Assembly: GCA_052034585.1 (NCBI GenBank)
Contig: JBPOIJ010000057.1
Location: 124,001-188,000 of the forward strand
Direction: 5' to 3'
Origin: Xiheimicrobium sp052034585
GTDB taxonomy: Bacteria; Myxococcota; Myxococcia; Myxococcales; Myxococcaceae
DNA: 64,000 nt
This document shows positions 51,329 to 60,040 of the stretch, piece after piece; position 1 is the stretch's first letter, and each line of letters opens with the position of its first letter. The position numbers were made by a program, and so were the translations under genes. The notes below the pieces were generated by a model that ran no database searches, was not told the origin of the DNA, and saw only the letters and a list, made by a program, of their open reading frames with translations.

Positions 51329-53911
51329 TCAGAAGGTCAGCTGAATGCCCGACACGCCAGGAACGCCGGCGTTTCCGGGCGAGGTGCCGGCCGCGCCGAT
51401 GCTGCCCACCATGAACGAGGTGCCGCTGATGGGGTTCCACATCGAGGTCGCGTTCTTCACCAGCCCGTAGACCGAGCCACCAGAGCCGCCGCCACCGTGT
51501 CCACCGGCGCCGCCGCTCCCGCCCGCCCCACCGACCCCGCCGACGCACGCGTTCCCCTGCCCCGTTCCCGAGAAGGGCGTGTTGCCACCGTAGGGAGAGG
51601 CGCCGCCGCCGCCGCCCATGCCCAGCGCGCCGCCTTGACCGCCGCGACCACCGGCGCCTCCGTTGCCGGCGACCGCCACCACGCCCTGCGCGCTCACGTT
51701 CGCGTTGAAGAGGAAGAGGCCGATCGACGCTCCACCGGGCAAGCCACCTTCACCTCGCGCGCCGCCGCAGCCGCCGCCACCACCGCCACCCCCGCCGCTC
51801 CCGTACGCGTTGCAGGTGTTCGACGCGTCGAGCACCATCTGCCCGCCGCAACCGCCGCCACCACCACCGCCGCCCTTGCCCGGAGTTCCCGCCGTCCCTG
51901 GCGAACCCGACGAGCCCGCGAAGCCGTTCATCGAGAAGCCGCCCGCCGTCGTCGCGCCAGCGCCGTTCGTCCCGCTCGTTCCCGGAGCGCCCACCGTGCC
52001 GTTCGACGTGTTCGGCCCTGGCCCACGCCCAATCTGCCCACCGACGCCCTGCCCGCCCGTGCCGGTGCCCATCGGCGCGTTGCTGCCCACCGTTCCTGGA
52101 GGCGCGGACGGACCGAACGTGGGCGAGCCGCCGTTGCCACCGGGAAAGCCACACCCGCTCGCGCCGCCCGTTCCCGCCGACGGGTTCGAGCAGAAGCCGA
52201 ACGCCAACAGGCACGCGCCACCGATTCCGGTGATGTCTCGTGAGCAGCCTTGCCGGCCGGGGCCTCCGGGGTCTCCAGGTGTGCCCGGCGAGCCGTCGGC
52301 GCCGTCTTGGCCGTTCGCGCCGTTGCCCGCGCGCAGCTCCAGGCTCTCGAGCCGAACGTTCTGCGACTCCTTCACCCAGCCTCCATACGCCGTCGGTGCC
52401 CCCAGCCCGCCCTGGAACCGAAGCGCCTGCACCAGCACGTTCGAGGCGCCTTCGATCTCCAGCGCCTTCGCGCCGCCGTTCACGTTCACCTGGTTCGTCA
52501 GCGCGCGCTGCCACGTCATCGGGTGGTAGGCGCCGGCCACGTTCACGCCGCTCACTCCGAGGAGCGCGAGCGGGCCGGTGTACGTTCCGGCCGAGAGGTA
52601 GAGGTCGCGCTTGCCGCTCGTCACCAGCGCCGTCACCGCCGCGGCGAGCGTCTGCTTCGGCATCGCCTTCGTGCCCGGGTTCGAGTCGGCGCCCGTGGTG
52701 GAGACGAAGATGCCGCGCATCACCTCGCCGTCGATGCCGTCGCAGTTCGCGTCGACGAAGCCCAGGTCGGGCAGGTCGGTCGACGACATGAAGGTGCAGG
52801 CGTACTCGCAGCCGTTGCTCGGGTCGCCGTCGAGGTCCCAGAAGTTGGGGGCGCACTGGTACTGGCAGCTGCTGTTCACGCAGGTCGCCGTCGAGTTCGG
52901 CCGGGCGCACGGCCTGTTGCAGCCACCGCAGTGCATGGCGTTGGAAGCGGTCTCTACCTCGCAGCCGTTCGGGTCCATGCGGTCGCAGTTGGCCCAGCCG
53001 AGGTCGCAGGTGTCGACGTGGCAGGTGCGCATCGAGCAGGTGGAGGTCGCGTGCGGGAGGTTGCAGCGCACGCCGCAGCCGCCGCAGTTGTTCACGTCGT
53101 TGTCGATGGGGAAGCCGTTGTCGACGGTGCCGTCGCAGTCGTCGTCGACGTTGTTGCACAGCTCGGTGATGGGCATGCCGGGCGTGCAGGTGCCGGTGCC
53201 GCCGTCGACGCAGGAGTTCGCGCTGCGCAGGCACGCGCCCACGCCACAGCTGATGGTGCCCGCGCCCTCGTCGGTCTCCCCATCGCAGTCGTCGTCGAGG
53301 CCGTTGCAGGTCTCGAGCTCGGGCGTGCGCGCGTTGCACGAGACGCCGTTGTTCACCAGATCGCAGGTCTTCACCCCGAAGCAGGTGCCGGCGTCGTTCA
53401 CGTTCACGCACGGCTGCATCAGGTCGCCGCGGGCCAGACACGCGCAGCTCGCCACCATCGGAGAGCACTGCTGCACCTTCGCGTTCCCGTCGGAGCCGCG
53501 GGCGTTCACGCAGACGTAGCCGCTGGGGCAGTTCTGGTCGAAGGCGCAGTCACGGCCGCAGACCTTCTCGCTGTTCACCACGATGCACTTGTCGGCCGGG
53601 TACGGGCAGTCGGAGTCGAGCAGGCAGGACTGGCAGAGCCGCCGTTGGTCGGGCTGACAGCTGAAGCGGCCAGGCGTCAGCTGGGTGCAGACCTCTTCGG
53701 CGTTGCAGCCCACCGCGCACTTGCGCACGCAGACCGCCTGGGTGACGCCGTCGCAGAGCCCGGTCTCACAGCGGTCGTCCGCCGAGCAGGGCTCGCCTTC
53801 CTTCTTGAGGGTCTCGACGGCGGGCTTCTTGGGACCACACCCACACGCGGCGCCGAGGACGGTGAGGGACAGCCAGAGAAGAAGGAGAGGACTCCGCATC
53901 GACGTCGTCAT
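51329..53911 (-). CDS. MopE-like Cys-rich lipoprotein with Gly-rich collagen-like region
   Basis: 860 aa. Lipobox G-A-A-C (Cys23). Residues 35-170 form Cys-rich modules (C-x4-C, GLCDG). Two MopE-type motifs follow (CNGLDDDCDGETDEG and CNNVDDDCDGTVDNG), likely Ca- or Cu-binding loops. Then come NNCGGCGVRC and HCGGCNRPC units. A Pbl/beta-helix start follows at about 400-540 (IFVSTTGADSNPGTKAMPKQTLAAA). The last 320 residues are Gly-rich (collagen-like GSPGTPGDPGGPG, GGGGGGGGCGG) with interspersed Cys. A start at the ATG of MRSPLL (53899) is also possible. It is probably a surface fibre or matrix protein. Confidence 0.8.
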   Translation of the reverse strand: MTTSMRSPLLLLWLSLTVLGAACGCGPKKPAVETLKKEGEPCSADDRCETGLCDGVTQAVCVRKCAVGCNAEEVCTQLTPGRFSCQPDQRRLCQSCLLDSDCPYPADKCIVVNSEKVCGRDCAFDQNCPSGYVCVNARGSDGNAKVQQCSPMVASCACLARGDLMQPCVNVNDAGTCFGVKTCDLVNNGVSCNARTPELETCNGLDDDCDGETDEGAGTISCGVGACLRSANSCVDGGTGTCTPGMPITELCNNVDDDCDGTVDNGFPIDNDVNNCGGCGVRCNLPHATSTCSMRTCHVDTCDLGWANCDRMDPNGCEVETASNAMHCGGCNRPCARPNSTATCVNSSCQYQCAPNFWDLDGDPSNGCEYACTFMSSTDLPDLGFVDANCDGIDGEVMRGIFVSTTGADSNPGTKAMPKQTLAAAVTALVTSGKRDLYLSAGTYTGPLALLGVSGVNVAGAYHPMTWQRALTNQVNVNGGAKALEIEGASNVLVQALRFQGGLGAPTAYGGWVKESQNVRLESLELRAGNGANGQDGADGSPGTPGDPGGPGRQGCSRDITGIGGACLLAFGFCSNPSAGTGGASGCGFPGGNGGSPTFGPSAPPGTVGSNAPMGTGTGGQGVGGQIGRGPGPNTSNGTVGAPGTSGTNGAGATTAGGFSMNGFAGSSGSPGTAGTPGKGGGGGGGGCGGQMVLDASNTCNAYGSGGGGGGGGGCGGARGEGGLPGGASIGLFLFNANVSAQGVVAVAGNGGAGGRGGQGGALGMGGGGGASPYGGNTPFSGTGQGNACVGGVGGAGGSGGAGGHGGGGSGGSVYGLVKNATSMWNPISGTSFMVGSIGAAGTSPGNAGVPGVSGIQLTF

Positions 53912-54025
53912 GACTGCTTTTCGGTGGCCGGTGAATGTGCCTGTTTGGACACAGCGGGGACCCCGACTGTGCAAGCAGGTCGGCCGAAACGCAAACTCCG
54001 CACGACGCAACGAGACGGGGCGGCC

Positions 54026-55084
54026 TCAGCGCTGCGGCTGGCAGCTCGCGTCGAGCGTTCGGGTACGAATGGCGCCGAAGTTGCGACCCAAGGGCCGCCC
54101 GAGGACTGGAGGGCCGCTCTCCTGGGTGTCGACGAGGAGCTCGTCGACGGTCGGCGCGAGGCTGCGGGCGAGCGAGAAGTTGGCGAGGGCGAGCTGACCG
54201 ACCTCCACCCGGCCCGAGTTGGTGAAGTGGCCGAAGAGGTGCCCGTCGGCGGTGAACTCGAGCCACTCCACCGCGCCGGCCGCGACCCCGTCTTGAGTGA
54301 GTCGCGCGATGGTGCCGCCCGCTGGAGCCGTCTGGGTGACGCCTCCGAGGCCCGTTCCACCGTGAGCGAGCGGATCTCCCAAGTCGAAGGTGAGCGGCTG
54401 GAGCTTCTCGGCGAGCGCCACGGTGACCGCCGAGCGCTGGGTGAGCGAACGGAGCCGGCCAGTCGCGTCGAACGTCAAGGTGCCCGAGGCGAGGTCGAAC
54501 GGCCCTCCGAGCCGGGGCCCGCGCACGTTCGCGTGGAAGTCATACTGGCCGAGCGCGGTGCGGTTGAACGCGAGCGTCACCTCGCTGCTGACGCCCGCCG
54601 CGTCGAAGACGGTGACGTGGGTGAGGAGGTTGCTCGTCGACTCCGGGTGCGCGGGGTCGAAGACGGTGACGACCGCGGCTGGGTCCAAGTTCGCCTCGAC
54701 GTGAATCGAGGAGGTCGGGCGCGGCATCGCCTGCGGGGAACGAACCTGGAGATCGACGAGCCTGCCGTTGACGTCGAGGCCCTGCACGCGATCGCCGCGC
54801 AGCGTCGTCACGAAGCCCTTGGGGTCGACGACGAACTGGCCCCACCGGGTGAAGAAGACGCTGCGGCCGACGCGCACCACGAAGAGCCCGTCTCCGATGA
54901 TGGCGAGGGAGGCGTCGGTGGGGCTGTCGATGAGCTCGGGCGCGGTGTGCTCGACGCACCGAACCAGGGCAGGAGGCGGCTGGGCGTTCGTCTGGCGCGG
55001 AGCGCCCGCCACGTCGAGGAATGGCTCCTCCGCTCCGCCGCACCCGAGCAGCGTCGCGAGCCCGATGATGGTCACCTTGTGCAT
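54026..55084 (-). CDS. FlgE/hook-like lipoprotein lacking D0 ends
   Basis: 352 aa. ATG 55084 has GAGG 6-7 nt upstream, and the signal MHKVTIIGLATLLGC gives Cys15. The rest matches a flagellar hook/rod protein in order. The N-terminal D1 strand block IGDGLFVVR..FTRWGQFVVDPKGFVTTLRGDRVQG lies at 62-102. The FlaE-like domain lies at about 130-190 (NLLTHVTVFDAAGVSSEVTLAF). The C-terminal D1 block FTADGHLFGHFTNSGRVEVGQLALANF lies at about 277-303, followed by ESG..GRPLGRNFGAI. The D0 helices needed for type III export and polymerisation are absent at both ends, replaced by a lipoprotein signal. No flagellar gene is nearby. Confidence 0.72.
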   Translation of the reverse strand: MHKVTIIGLATLLGCGGAEEPFLDVAGAPRQTNAQPPPALVRCVEHTAPELIDSPTDASLAIIGDGLFVVRVGRSVFFTRWGQFVVDPKGFVTTLRGDRVQGLDVNGRLVDLQVRSPQAMPRPTSSIHVEANLDPAAVVTVFDPAHPESTSNLLTHVTVFDAAGVSSEVTLAFNRTALGQYDFHANVRGPRLGGPFDLASGTLTFDATGRLRSLTQRSAVTVALAEKLQPLTFDLGDPLAHGGTGLGGVTQTAPAGGTIARLTQDGVAAGAVEWLEFTADGHLFGHFTNSGRVEVGQLALANFSLARSLAPTVDELLVDTQESGPPVLGRPLGRNFGAIRTRTLDASCQPQR

Positions 55085-55189
55085 GTCGTCCCTCGTGCCG
55101 AAATCCCCGGGGAGGACAGCAACGCCCGGGCCGCGCCGCGATCTCGCGCGAGTGCACCGGTGCGTCAGCGTTCTGACGTCAGAGTTCAG

Positions 55190-55263
55190 GCTCGGCGCCG
55201 CGTGAGTCGGACGCTCAGGCTCGGCGCCGCGTGAGTCGGAAGCCCAGCTCGGCGCCGCGTGAG
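55190..55263. repeat. Three direct repeats in a divergent promoter
   Basis: GCTCGGCGCCGCGTGAG occurs at 55190-55206, 55219-55235 and 55247-55263, spaced 29 and 28 bp, with a GGCGCC palindrome in each copy. The first two copies share longer flanks (CAGGCTC...AGTCGGA). They sit between the divergent FlgE-like and DUF2252 genes, and the third covers the GTG start of the latter. They could be an operator array or a local duplication. Confidence 0.7.
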
Positions 55264-56425
55264 CGCGAACTCGCGTAAGACGCGGCCATGGGACGAGAGA
55301 CGTTTGGCGAGCGTGCAGGTGCGGGCCGACCGTGCCCGACTCGGAAAACGGCCGGCACTGCTCGAGCGGAAGTGGCGGCGAATGGCGACCTCTCCCTTCG
55401 GCTTCCTCCGCGGGGCCTCGGCGCTCTGGGTCGAGATGCTCAAGCGACACCCCAGCCTCTTGCACGGGCTGCCCGGCCAGGGCTGGCTGGTCGGCGACCT
55501 CCACCTCGAGAACGTCGGCGTCTTTCGGTCGGCGCGCGGGGTCGCCTTCCACGTCAACGACTTCGACGAGACGTTCGAGGGGCCGGTCGCCTTCGACGTG
55601 CTCCGCCTGCTCACCTCGACGTTGCTCGCGCGCAGTGAGCTCGAGGCGTCGGGCCTCACCGTGCTGGAGATCGCCTACGACCTGCTCGAGGGCTACGACT
55701 CGGGCTTGCGCGGCGAGGTGATTCGACCTCCACCGTTCATTCGCTCGCTCACCCAGGAAGTGGCGACGGCGAACCCCGAGGCGGTGCTCAAGAAGAAGGT
55801 CGACGAGCAGGGCCGGTTGGTGCGCAACCCGGAGAGAACGCCGCCCGCGCCGCGCTCGGTCGTCAAGGAGGTCCCTCGGGCGCTCGAGCAGTGGAGAGCC
55901 GCGCTGCCCGAGGCGCTCCGTCCGCCGTCACGCGCGGTGGAGGTGCTCGACGTCACCCGGCGCATCGCTGGCACCGGCTCGCTCGGGGTGGAGCGGCTCT
56001 GGGTGCTGGTCCGCGGCGACGAGTCACCCTGGCTCCTCGAGCTCAAGGAGGTGCGCGGCTCGACGTGGACCTCGAGCGCCCCATCGGCTGATCAGCTCGT
56101 CGAGGTCGTCCGGCACGTGCTGCCGCGGCCTCCGGCCTTCTTGGGCGCGTCGAAGCTCGGGAAGCTGCCGGTGGTGGTGAACCGGCTGCAGGCCAAGGAC
56201 GACAAGCTGAGCGTCGAGGACGTTCCGGCCGAGGCGCTGACCGCCTTTGCCCGTCACCTCGGGAGCCTGGTGGGTGACGTGCACCGCCGAGGTGGAGCGA
56301 CGGCCCGATGGACGGCGACGGTGCAAGCGCGTGCGCTCGACGCGGCTCAGCAACTGGCGGGGCTCCACCAGACGGCCTTTCTCCAGTTCTGTGACGCGGT
56401 GTACGAGCGCGGGCTGCGGGCCTGA
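55259..56425 (+). CDS. DUF2252 kinase-like protein
   Basis: 388 aa from GTG 55259. This start falls in a repeat and is uncertain; no better one is seen before the conserved region. DUF2252 motifs are clear: KWRRMATSPFGFLRGAS (about 38-54), L-V-G-D-L-H-L-E-N-V-G (about 77-87, resembling a kinase catalytic loop D-x4-N) and V-N-D-F-D-E-T-F-E-G-P (about 98-108). Members look like aminoglycoside-phosphotransferase-type enzymes of unknown substrate. It is convergent with the thioredoxin-like gene, with stop codons abutting in TGA|TCA. Confidence 0.82.
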   Translation: MSANSRKTRPWDERRLASVQVRADRARLGKRPALLERKWRRMATSPFGFLRGASALWVEMLKRHPSLLHGLPGQGWLVGDLHLENVGVFRSARGVAFHVNDFDETFEGPVAFDVLRLLTSTLLARSELEASGLTVLEIAYDLLEGYDSGLRGEVIRPPPFIRSLTQEVATANPEAVLKKKVDEQGRLVRNPERTPPAPRSVVKEVPRALEQWRAALPEALRPPSRAVEVLDVTRRIAGTGSLGVERLWVLVRGDESPWLLELKEVRGSTWTSSAPSADQLVEVVRHVLPRPPAFLGASKLGKLPVVVNRLQAKDDKLSVEDVPAEALTAFARHLGSLVGDVHRRGGATARWTATVQARALDAAQQLAGLHQTAFLQFCDAVYERGLRA

Positions 56426-56848
56426 TCAGCGAGCGAACGTCTCGAGCTCGCGTTCGAGATCGGCCGCGGCGATGAGCTCGGGCAAGGCCTTCACCGCGCC
56501 TCCCGCTGGGTCGAACAGGCAGAGCCCGGCTTCGCACTTCGAGGAGAGGTAGTCGAAGGGGTCGGTGCCGTTGGTGGCGACCGTGCCCACCTGGAGCTGC
56601 ATGAAGACGTAGCGATCGACGAACTTCGCCTGCACCTGGCCGATCTCCTGCGCGGCGTGCTGCGCCCACTGGCACCCTGGCGGCTCGATGCTGACGAGCA
56701 GCCGCTTGTTCTGCGCCCGCGCGCTGTTGATCGGCTCGAACTGGGAGGTGTTCGACAACGCCCGCTGCATGCGCTTGCTGCGAGTGACGGCATGAAGGCC
56801 GAACGCGACCGGGAGCGCGAGGAGCAGGAGCGCGAGCTTGCGGATCAT
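56426..56848 (-). CDS. Thioredoxin-fold-like secreted protein
   Basis: 140 aa from ATG 56848 (MIRKLALLLLALPVAFG). An ATG six codons upstream is a weaker choice. An N-terminal signal or anchor is followed by a segment resembling a thioredoxin fold (KRLLVSIEPPGCQWAQHAAQEI, FVDRYVFMQLQV). Only one Cys remains at the redox site (P-G-C-Q-W), so it is not a dithiol oxidoreductase. Two further Cys lie near the C-terminus. Its stop abuts that of the DUF2252 gene. Confidence 0.6.
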   Translation of the reverse strand: MIRKLALLLLALPVAFGLHAVTRSKRMQRALSNTSQFEPINSARAQNKRLLVSIEPPGCQWAQHAAQEIGQVQAKFVDRYVFMQLQVGTVATNGTDPFDYLSSKCEAGLCLFDPAGGAVKALPELIAAADLERELETFAR

Positions 56849-56887
56849 TCCGTGAGCTTGGCACAACGAGCAGAGCGGCGAGAGGAG

Positions 56888-58084
56888 TCACCGAACGCAG
56901 CGTGCGTAGGCCGTCATGCCGTTCTGGAAGTTCGGGTATTGAATCGAGGTGCGCGCGTCGACTCTCCAGGCGGTGGCGGTGTTGAAGCCGATGGTGGAGC
57001 TCCAGTAGTCGGCAGGAAGCGTGTTGGGGAAGATGAGCGGGTCGAGCGCGAGCGGTTGGGCGCGCACGTCGACGAGGGTCTTGAGTTCCTGCACCGTCGG
57101 CAACCGCCACCCGGAGAGCCCGCCGAGGGTGAGCGACTGGCAGGCGGCGCCAGCCTCGGCCCAGGTGACCCGCGTGGTGGGCGCGTCGCGTTGCCAGGTG
57201 AGGCCGGTCTGGGTGTCGAAGGCGGCCGTCGCGGTGAGGGTGTAGCGGCCGGCGGGCGGGCCAGGAACGAGCGCGCGGATGGGGACTGGGCGGGTCGAGC
57301 GCACGCAGCGGGCGTGAGCGAGCTCGGCTGGGAGACTCCAGCCGTCGATGCCGTAGCTGAAGCTGATGCTCCGCGTGCTCGTGGGCGAGATGACCGTCGG
57401 GGAGGACGTCCAGAGATCGGCGTTCGGCGTGCCGGGGAAGACGGCCGGGGCGATCGCCGGGCGCGACCTGGTGAAGTCGACGATGGAATCGAGCTCGATC
57501 AGGGTTGGGAGCCGCCAGCTGCCCCCAGCGAGCGTGAGGCCGGCGCAGTATTGCTGAGCGTCGGTGATGGTGAGCGGAGCGCTCAGGCTCTGTTGCCATT
57601 CCAGGCCGGTGAGTGGATCTCGCACGACGCCACCGTCGATGTCGAAGCCGCTCGCGGGGCGGACGATGGGAGGCGCCGGCCAGACCGCCCACTCGTGATC
57701 GGGTCCGGTCGGCGCGTTTCCGCCCGCCGAGTTTCCGCCCGCCGAGTTTCCGCCAGCGACGTTTCCGCCAGCGACGTTTCCGCCAGCGACGTTTCAGCCA
57801 GCGACGTTTCCGCCAGCGACGTTTCCGCCAGCCGAGTTTCCGCCAGCCGAGTTTCCGCCAGCCGAGTTTCCGCCCGCCGAGTTTCCGCCCGCCGAGTTTC
57901 CGCCAGCCGAGTTTCCGCCAGCCGAGTTTCCGCCCGCCGAGTTTCCGCCAGCCGAGTTTCCGCCAGCCACGTTTCCGCCACCGGAGGCTTCCCCACCGTC
58001 CATCTCTCCTGCGACGGGACCGCAGGCGGAGACGGCGAGGAGGCACAGCCACGGTCGCACGAGCATTCGATGAACCTCGGTCAT
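56888..58084 (-). pseudogene. Lipoprotein with GGNSA stalk and two DUF1566 domains, internal stop
   Basis: The start at 58084 has a strong AGAGGGGGG site. The signal MTEVHRMLVRPWLCLLAVSAC gives Cys21, followed by a stalk of GGNSA/GGNVA units. At 57794-57796 one unit reads TGA instead of GGA (plus strand TCA for TCC), a single-base nonsense change. Past it the same frame stays open, through more units, to two DUF1566 (Lcl C-terminal) domains (about 165-270 and 290-398; TGLEWQQ, WRLPTLIEL, WTSSP, ARCVR) and the stop at 56888. Without readthrough the product is a bare stalk. The downstream piece could only start internally at 57625. Confidence 0.75.
57718..57985 (-). repeat. 15-bp repeats encoding GGNSA/GGNVA
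   Basis: About 18 tandem units (plus strand GTTTCCGCCAGCC-type) encode the lipoprotein stalk. One unit carries the C-to-A change that creates a stop at 57794-57796. Confidence 0.88.
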
Positions 58085-58182
58085 GCCCCCCTCTTGGGGC
58101 AAGTGCGGAAATCTCTCTTCGCGTCGTGAACGCCGCATGAGGCGGCCTGACTGGAGCAAGCTGCGACGAGAGGTGGACTCGG

Positions 58183-59994
58183 GTGCGAGGGGCAGTGAAT
58201 CATCGGCTCGTGAGCGCCTCGGACGCGAGACCATCGAATCGGGTGAGCCGCGCGAGGGCGCTCGCGCTTGCGTCGCTGATCGGACTCGCGGTGGGGTGTG
58301 AGGGGCTCGTCAGCCCAGAAGGCGACGCTGGTGGAGCGGTCGCGGGAGGCACCGGCGGCAACTCCGCAGGCGGCTCGGCTGCAGGCGGCGACGCGGGTGG
58401 ATCAGTCGCTGGCGGAGCTTCGTCGGCCGGTGGATCCGTCGGTGGCGGTACGTCGTCGGCTGGCGGATCCGTCGCTGGTGGCACGTCGTCGGCCGGTGGA
58501 TCCGTCGGTGGCGGCATGTCGTCGGCCGGTGGATCCGTCGGTGGTGGCACGTCGTCGGCCGGTGGATCCGTCGCTGGTGGAGCTTCGTCGGCCGGTGGAT
58601 CCGTCGGTGGCGGCACGTCGTCGGCCGGTGGATCCGTCGGTGGCGGCACGTCGTCGGCCGGTGGATCCGTCGGTGGCGGCGCTTCGTCGGCCGGTGGATC
58701 CGTCGGTGGCGGCGCTGTCGGCGGCGGTACGAGCGGTGGAGCGACCGGCTCCGACGCCGGAGTCGACGGTGGCATCTTCCCCGTGCGCATCGCCCCCTCG
58801 GGCCGCAGCTTCGTCGACGCCTCTGGCCGGCCCTTCCTCCTCCACGGCGAGGCCGCCTGGTCGATGATCGTCGAACTCGACGGAGGCCAACTCACGACCT
58901 ACCTCGACGACCGCCAACAGCGCGGCATCAACACCTTGCTGGTGAGCCTCGTCGAGCACCAGTTCGCGACTCGGGCGCCGAACACCATCGACGGCCTCGC
59001 GCCCTTCAACTCACCCGGCAACATGAGCACACCGAACGCGGCCTACTTCGACTGGGCCGAGCAGGTCGTCAGCGCGGCCGAGCGCCACGGCATGCTCATC
59101 GTCTTCACCTTCGCCTACCTCGGCTACGGCGGCGGCAACGAGGGCTGGTACCAGGACCTGGTCGCGCTCACCCCCACGCAGCGGCGCGACTTCGGGCGCT
59201 TCGTCGGCACCCGGTTCCGCGCGCACCCCAACATCCTCTACGCGGCCGGTGGCGACTACGAGCCCGCCGACAAGAACGTCGTCCGCAACCTCGTCGATGG
59301 CGTGCGCGACGTCGACACCACGCACCTCTTCACCTTTCACGGCTCTCGTGGCGTCGAGCCGCTCGCCTTCTGGGCCGGCGACACGTGGATCGACGTCAAC
59401 AACATCTACGTCGGGAACACTCCCACCCTCGCGGCGAGCGCCTTCGCCAACGGCACCAAGCCCTTCTTCCTCATCGAGGGCTTCTACGAGAACGAGAACT
59501 CCAGCTCCCGGCAGAGCCTGCGTGCCGAGGGCTTCGTGACGATGGCGTTCGGCGGCGCTGGCCGCATCACCGGCAACTCCCCGCTCTGGTGCTTCGGCCG
59601 CACCAACTGCTTCAGCCCGAGCGGCCCGCCGACCTGGCAAGCGCAGCTCGCCTCCCCGGGCGCTCGCGACATGCAGAGCTTCAAGCGCCTCTACGACGGC
59701 CTGCCCTGGTTCGAGCTCGCTCCGCACCCCTCGCTCGTCGGCAGCGGCACCGCCTACGCCGCGCGCACCGCGAACGGCCGGCTCGCGACCCTCTATCTCC
59801 CGAGCGGAGGAAGCGTCACCGTGAACCTCGCGCAGCTCTCGGTCACCACCACTCCCAGCTGGGTCGACCCGAGCTCGGCCGGCTCGCAGAGCGCGGGAGC
59901 GATGACCAACACCAGCGGCACCCGAACGTTCACCGCGCCGGGAATGAACGCGGCGAGCGGCTCCGACTGGCTGTTGCTGCTCGACGGGCGCTGA
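58183..59994 (+). CDS. DUF4038/GH140-like glycosidase lipoprotein with 11-residue repeats
   Basis: 603 aa from GTG 58183 (AGAGG about 9 nt upstream). GTG 58243 would give a shorter, tidier signal. Lipobox A-V-G-C (Cys39). The stalk at about 46-180 includes nine 11-residue units. The catalytic part (about 205-515) is a TIM-barrel of the DUF4038 type: RSFVDASGRPFLLHGEAAW, YLDDRQQRGINTLLVSLVEH, NILYAAGGDYEP (a candidate acid/base Asp-Tyr-Glu) and FFLIEGFYENE (a candidate nucleophile Glu). A C-terminal beta domain of about 85 residues (putative collagen-binding-like) follows. It probably cleaves a plant or bacterial side-chain glycan at the cell surface. Confidence 0.82.
   Translation: MRGAVNHRLVSASDARPSNRVSRARALALASLIGLAVGCEGLVSPEGDAGGAVAGGTGGNSAGGSAAGGDAGGSVAGGASSAGGSVGGGTSSAGGSVAGGTSSAGGSVGGGMSSAGGSVGGGTSSAGGSVAGGASSAGGSVGGGTSSAGGSVGGGTSSAGGSVGGGASSAGGSVGGGAVGGGTSGGATGSDAGVDGGIFPVRIAPSGRSFVDASGRPFLLHGEAAWSMIVELDGGQLTTYLDDRQQRGINTLLVSLVEHQFATRAPNTIDGLAPFNSPGNMSTPNAAYFDWAEQVVSAAERHGMLIVFTFAYLGYGGGNEGWYQDLVALTPTQRRDFGRFVGTRFRAHPNILYAAGGDYEPADKNVVRNLVDGVRDVDTTHLFTFHGSRGVEPLAFWAGDTWIDVNNIYVGNTPTLAASAFANGTKPFFLIEGFYENENSSSRQSLRAEGFVTMAFGGAGRITGNSPLWCFGRTNCFSPSGPPTWQAQLASPGARDMQSFKRLYDGLPWFELAPHPSLVGSGTAYAARTANGRLATLYLPSGGSVTVNLAQLSVTTTPSWVDPSSAGSQSAGAMTNTSGTRTFTAPGMNAASGSDWLLLLDGR
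58402..58698 (+). repeat. Nine 33-bp repeats encoding SVGGGTSSAGG
   Basis: Nine units of 33 bp lie in frame, most containing GGATCC. Variation is limited to GGG/AGG and T/A/M positions. It is the longest repeat unit in the window's stalks. Confidence 0.88.
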
Positions 59995-60040
59995 GCACGA
60001 GCGGAACCAAGGAGGCGGTCGCTCCCACGCGCGACCCGCG

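Noticed and set aside
54026..55084. Evidence for flagellar motility
   Set aside because: A single hook-like lipoprotein without export ends or other flagellar genes does not support a flagellum.
52250..55234. A 994-codon open frame on the plus strand
   Set aside because: It is antisense to the MopE-like and FlgE-like genes. It is Arg/Val/His-rich, lacks domains and follows the third-base GC bias of the real genes.
57794..57796. Selenocysteine at the in-frame TGA
   Set aside because: The codon replaces Gly in a Gly-rich repeat, and no SECIS-like hairpin or selenoprotein context is seen. A simple nonsense change is more likely.
58402..58698. 33-bp direct repeats resembling a CRISPR array
   Set aside because: Units are contiguous without unique spacers, stay in frame and encode the stalk of a lipoprotein. 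No cas genes are present.
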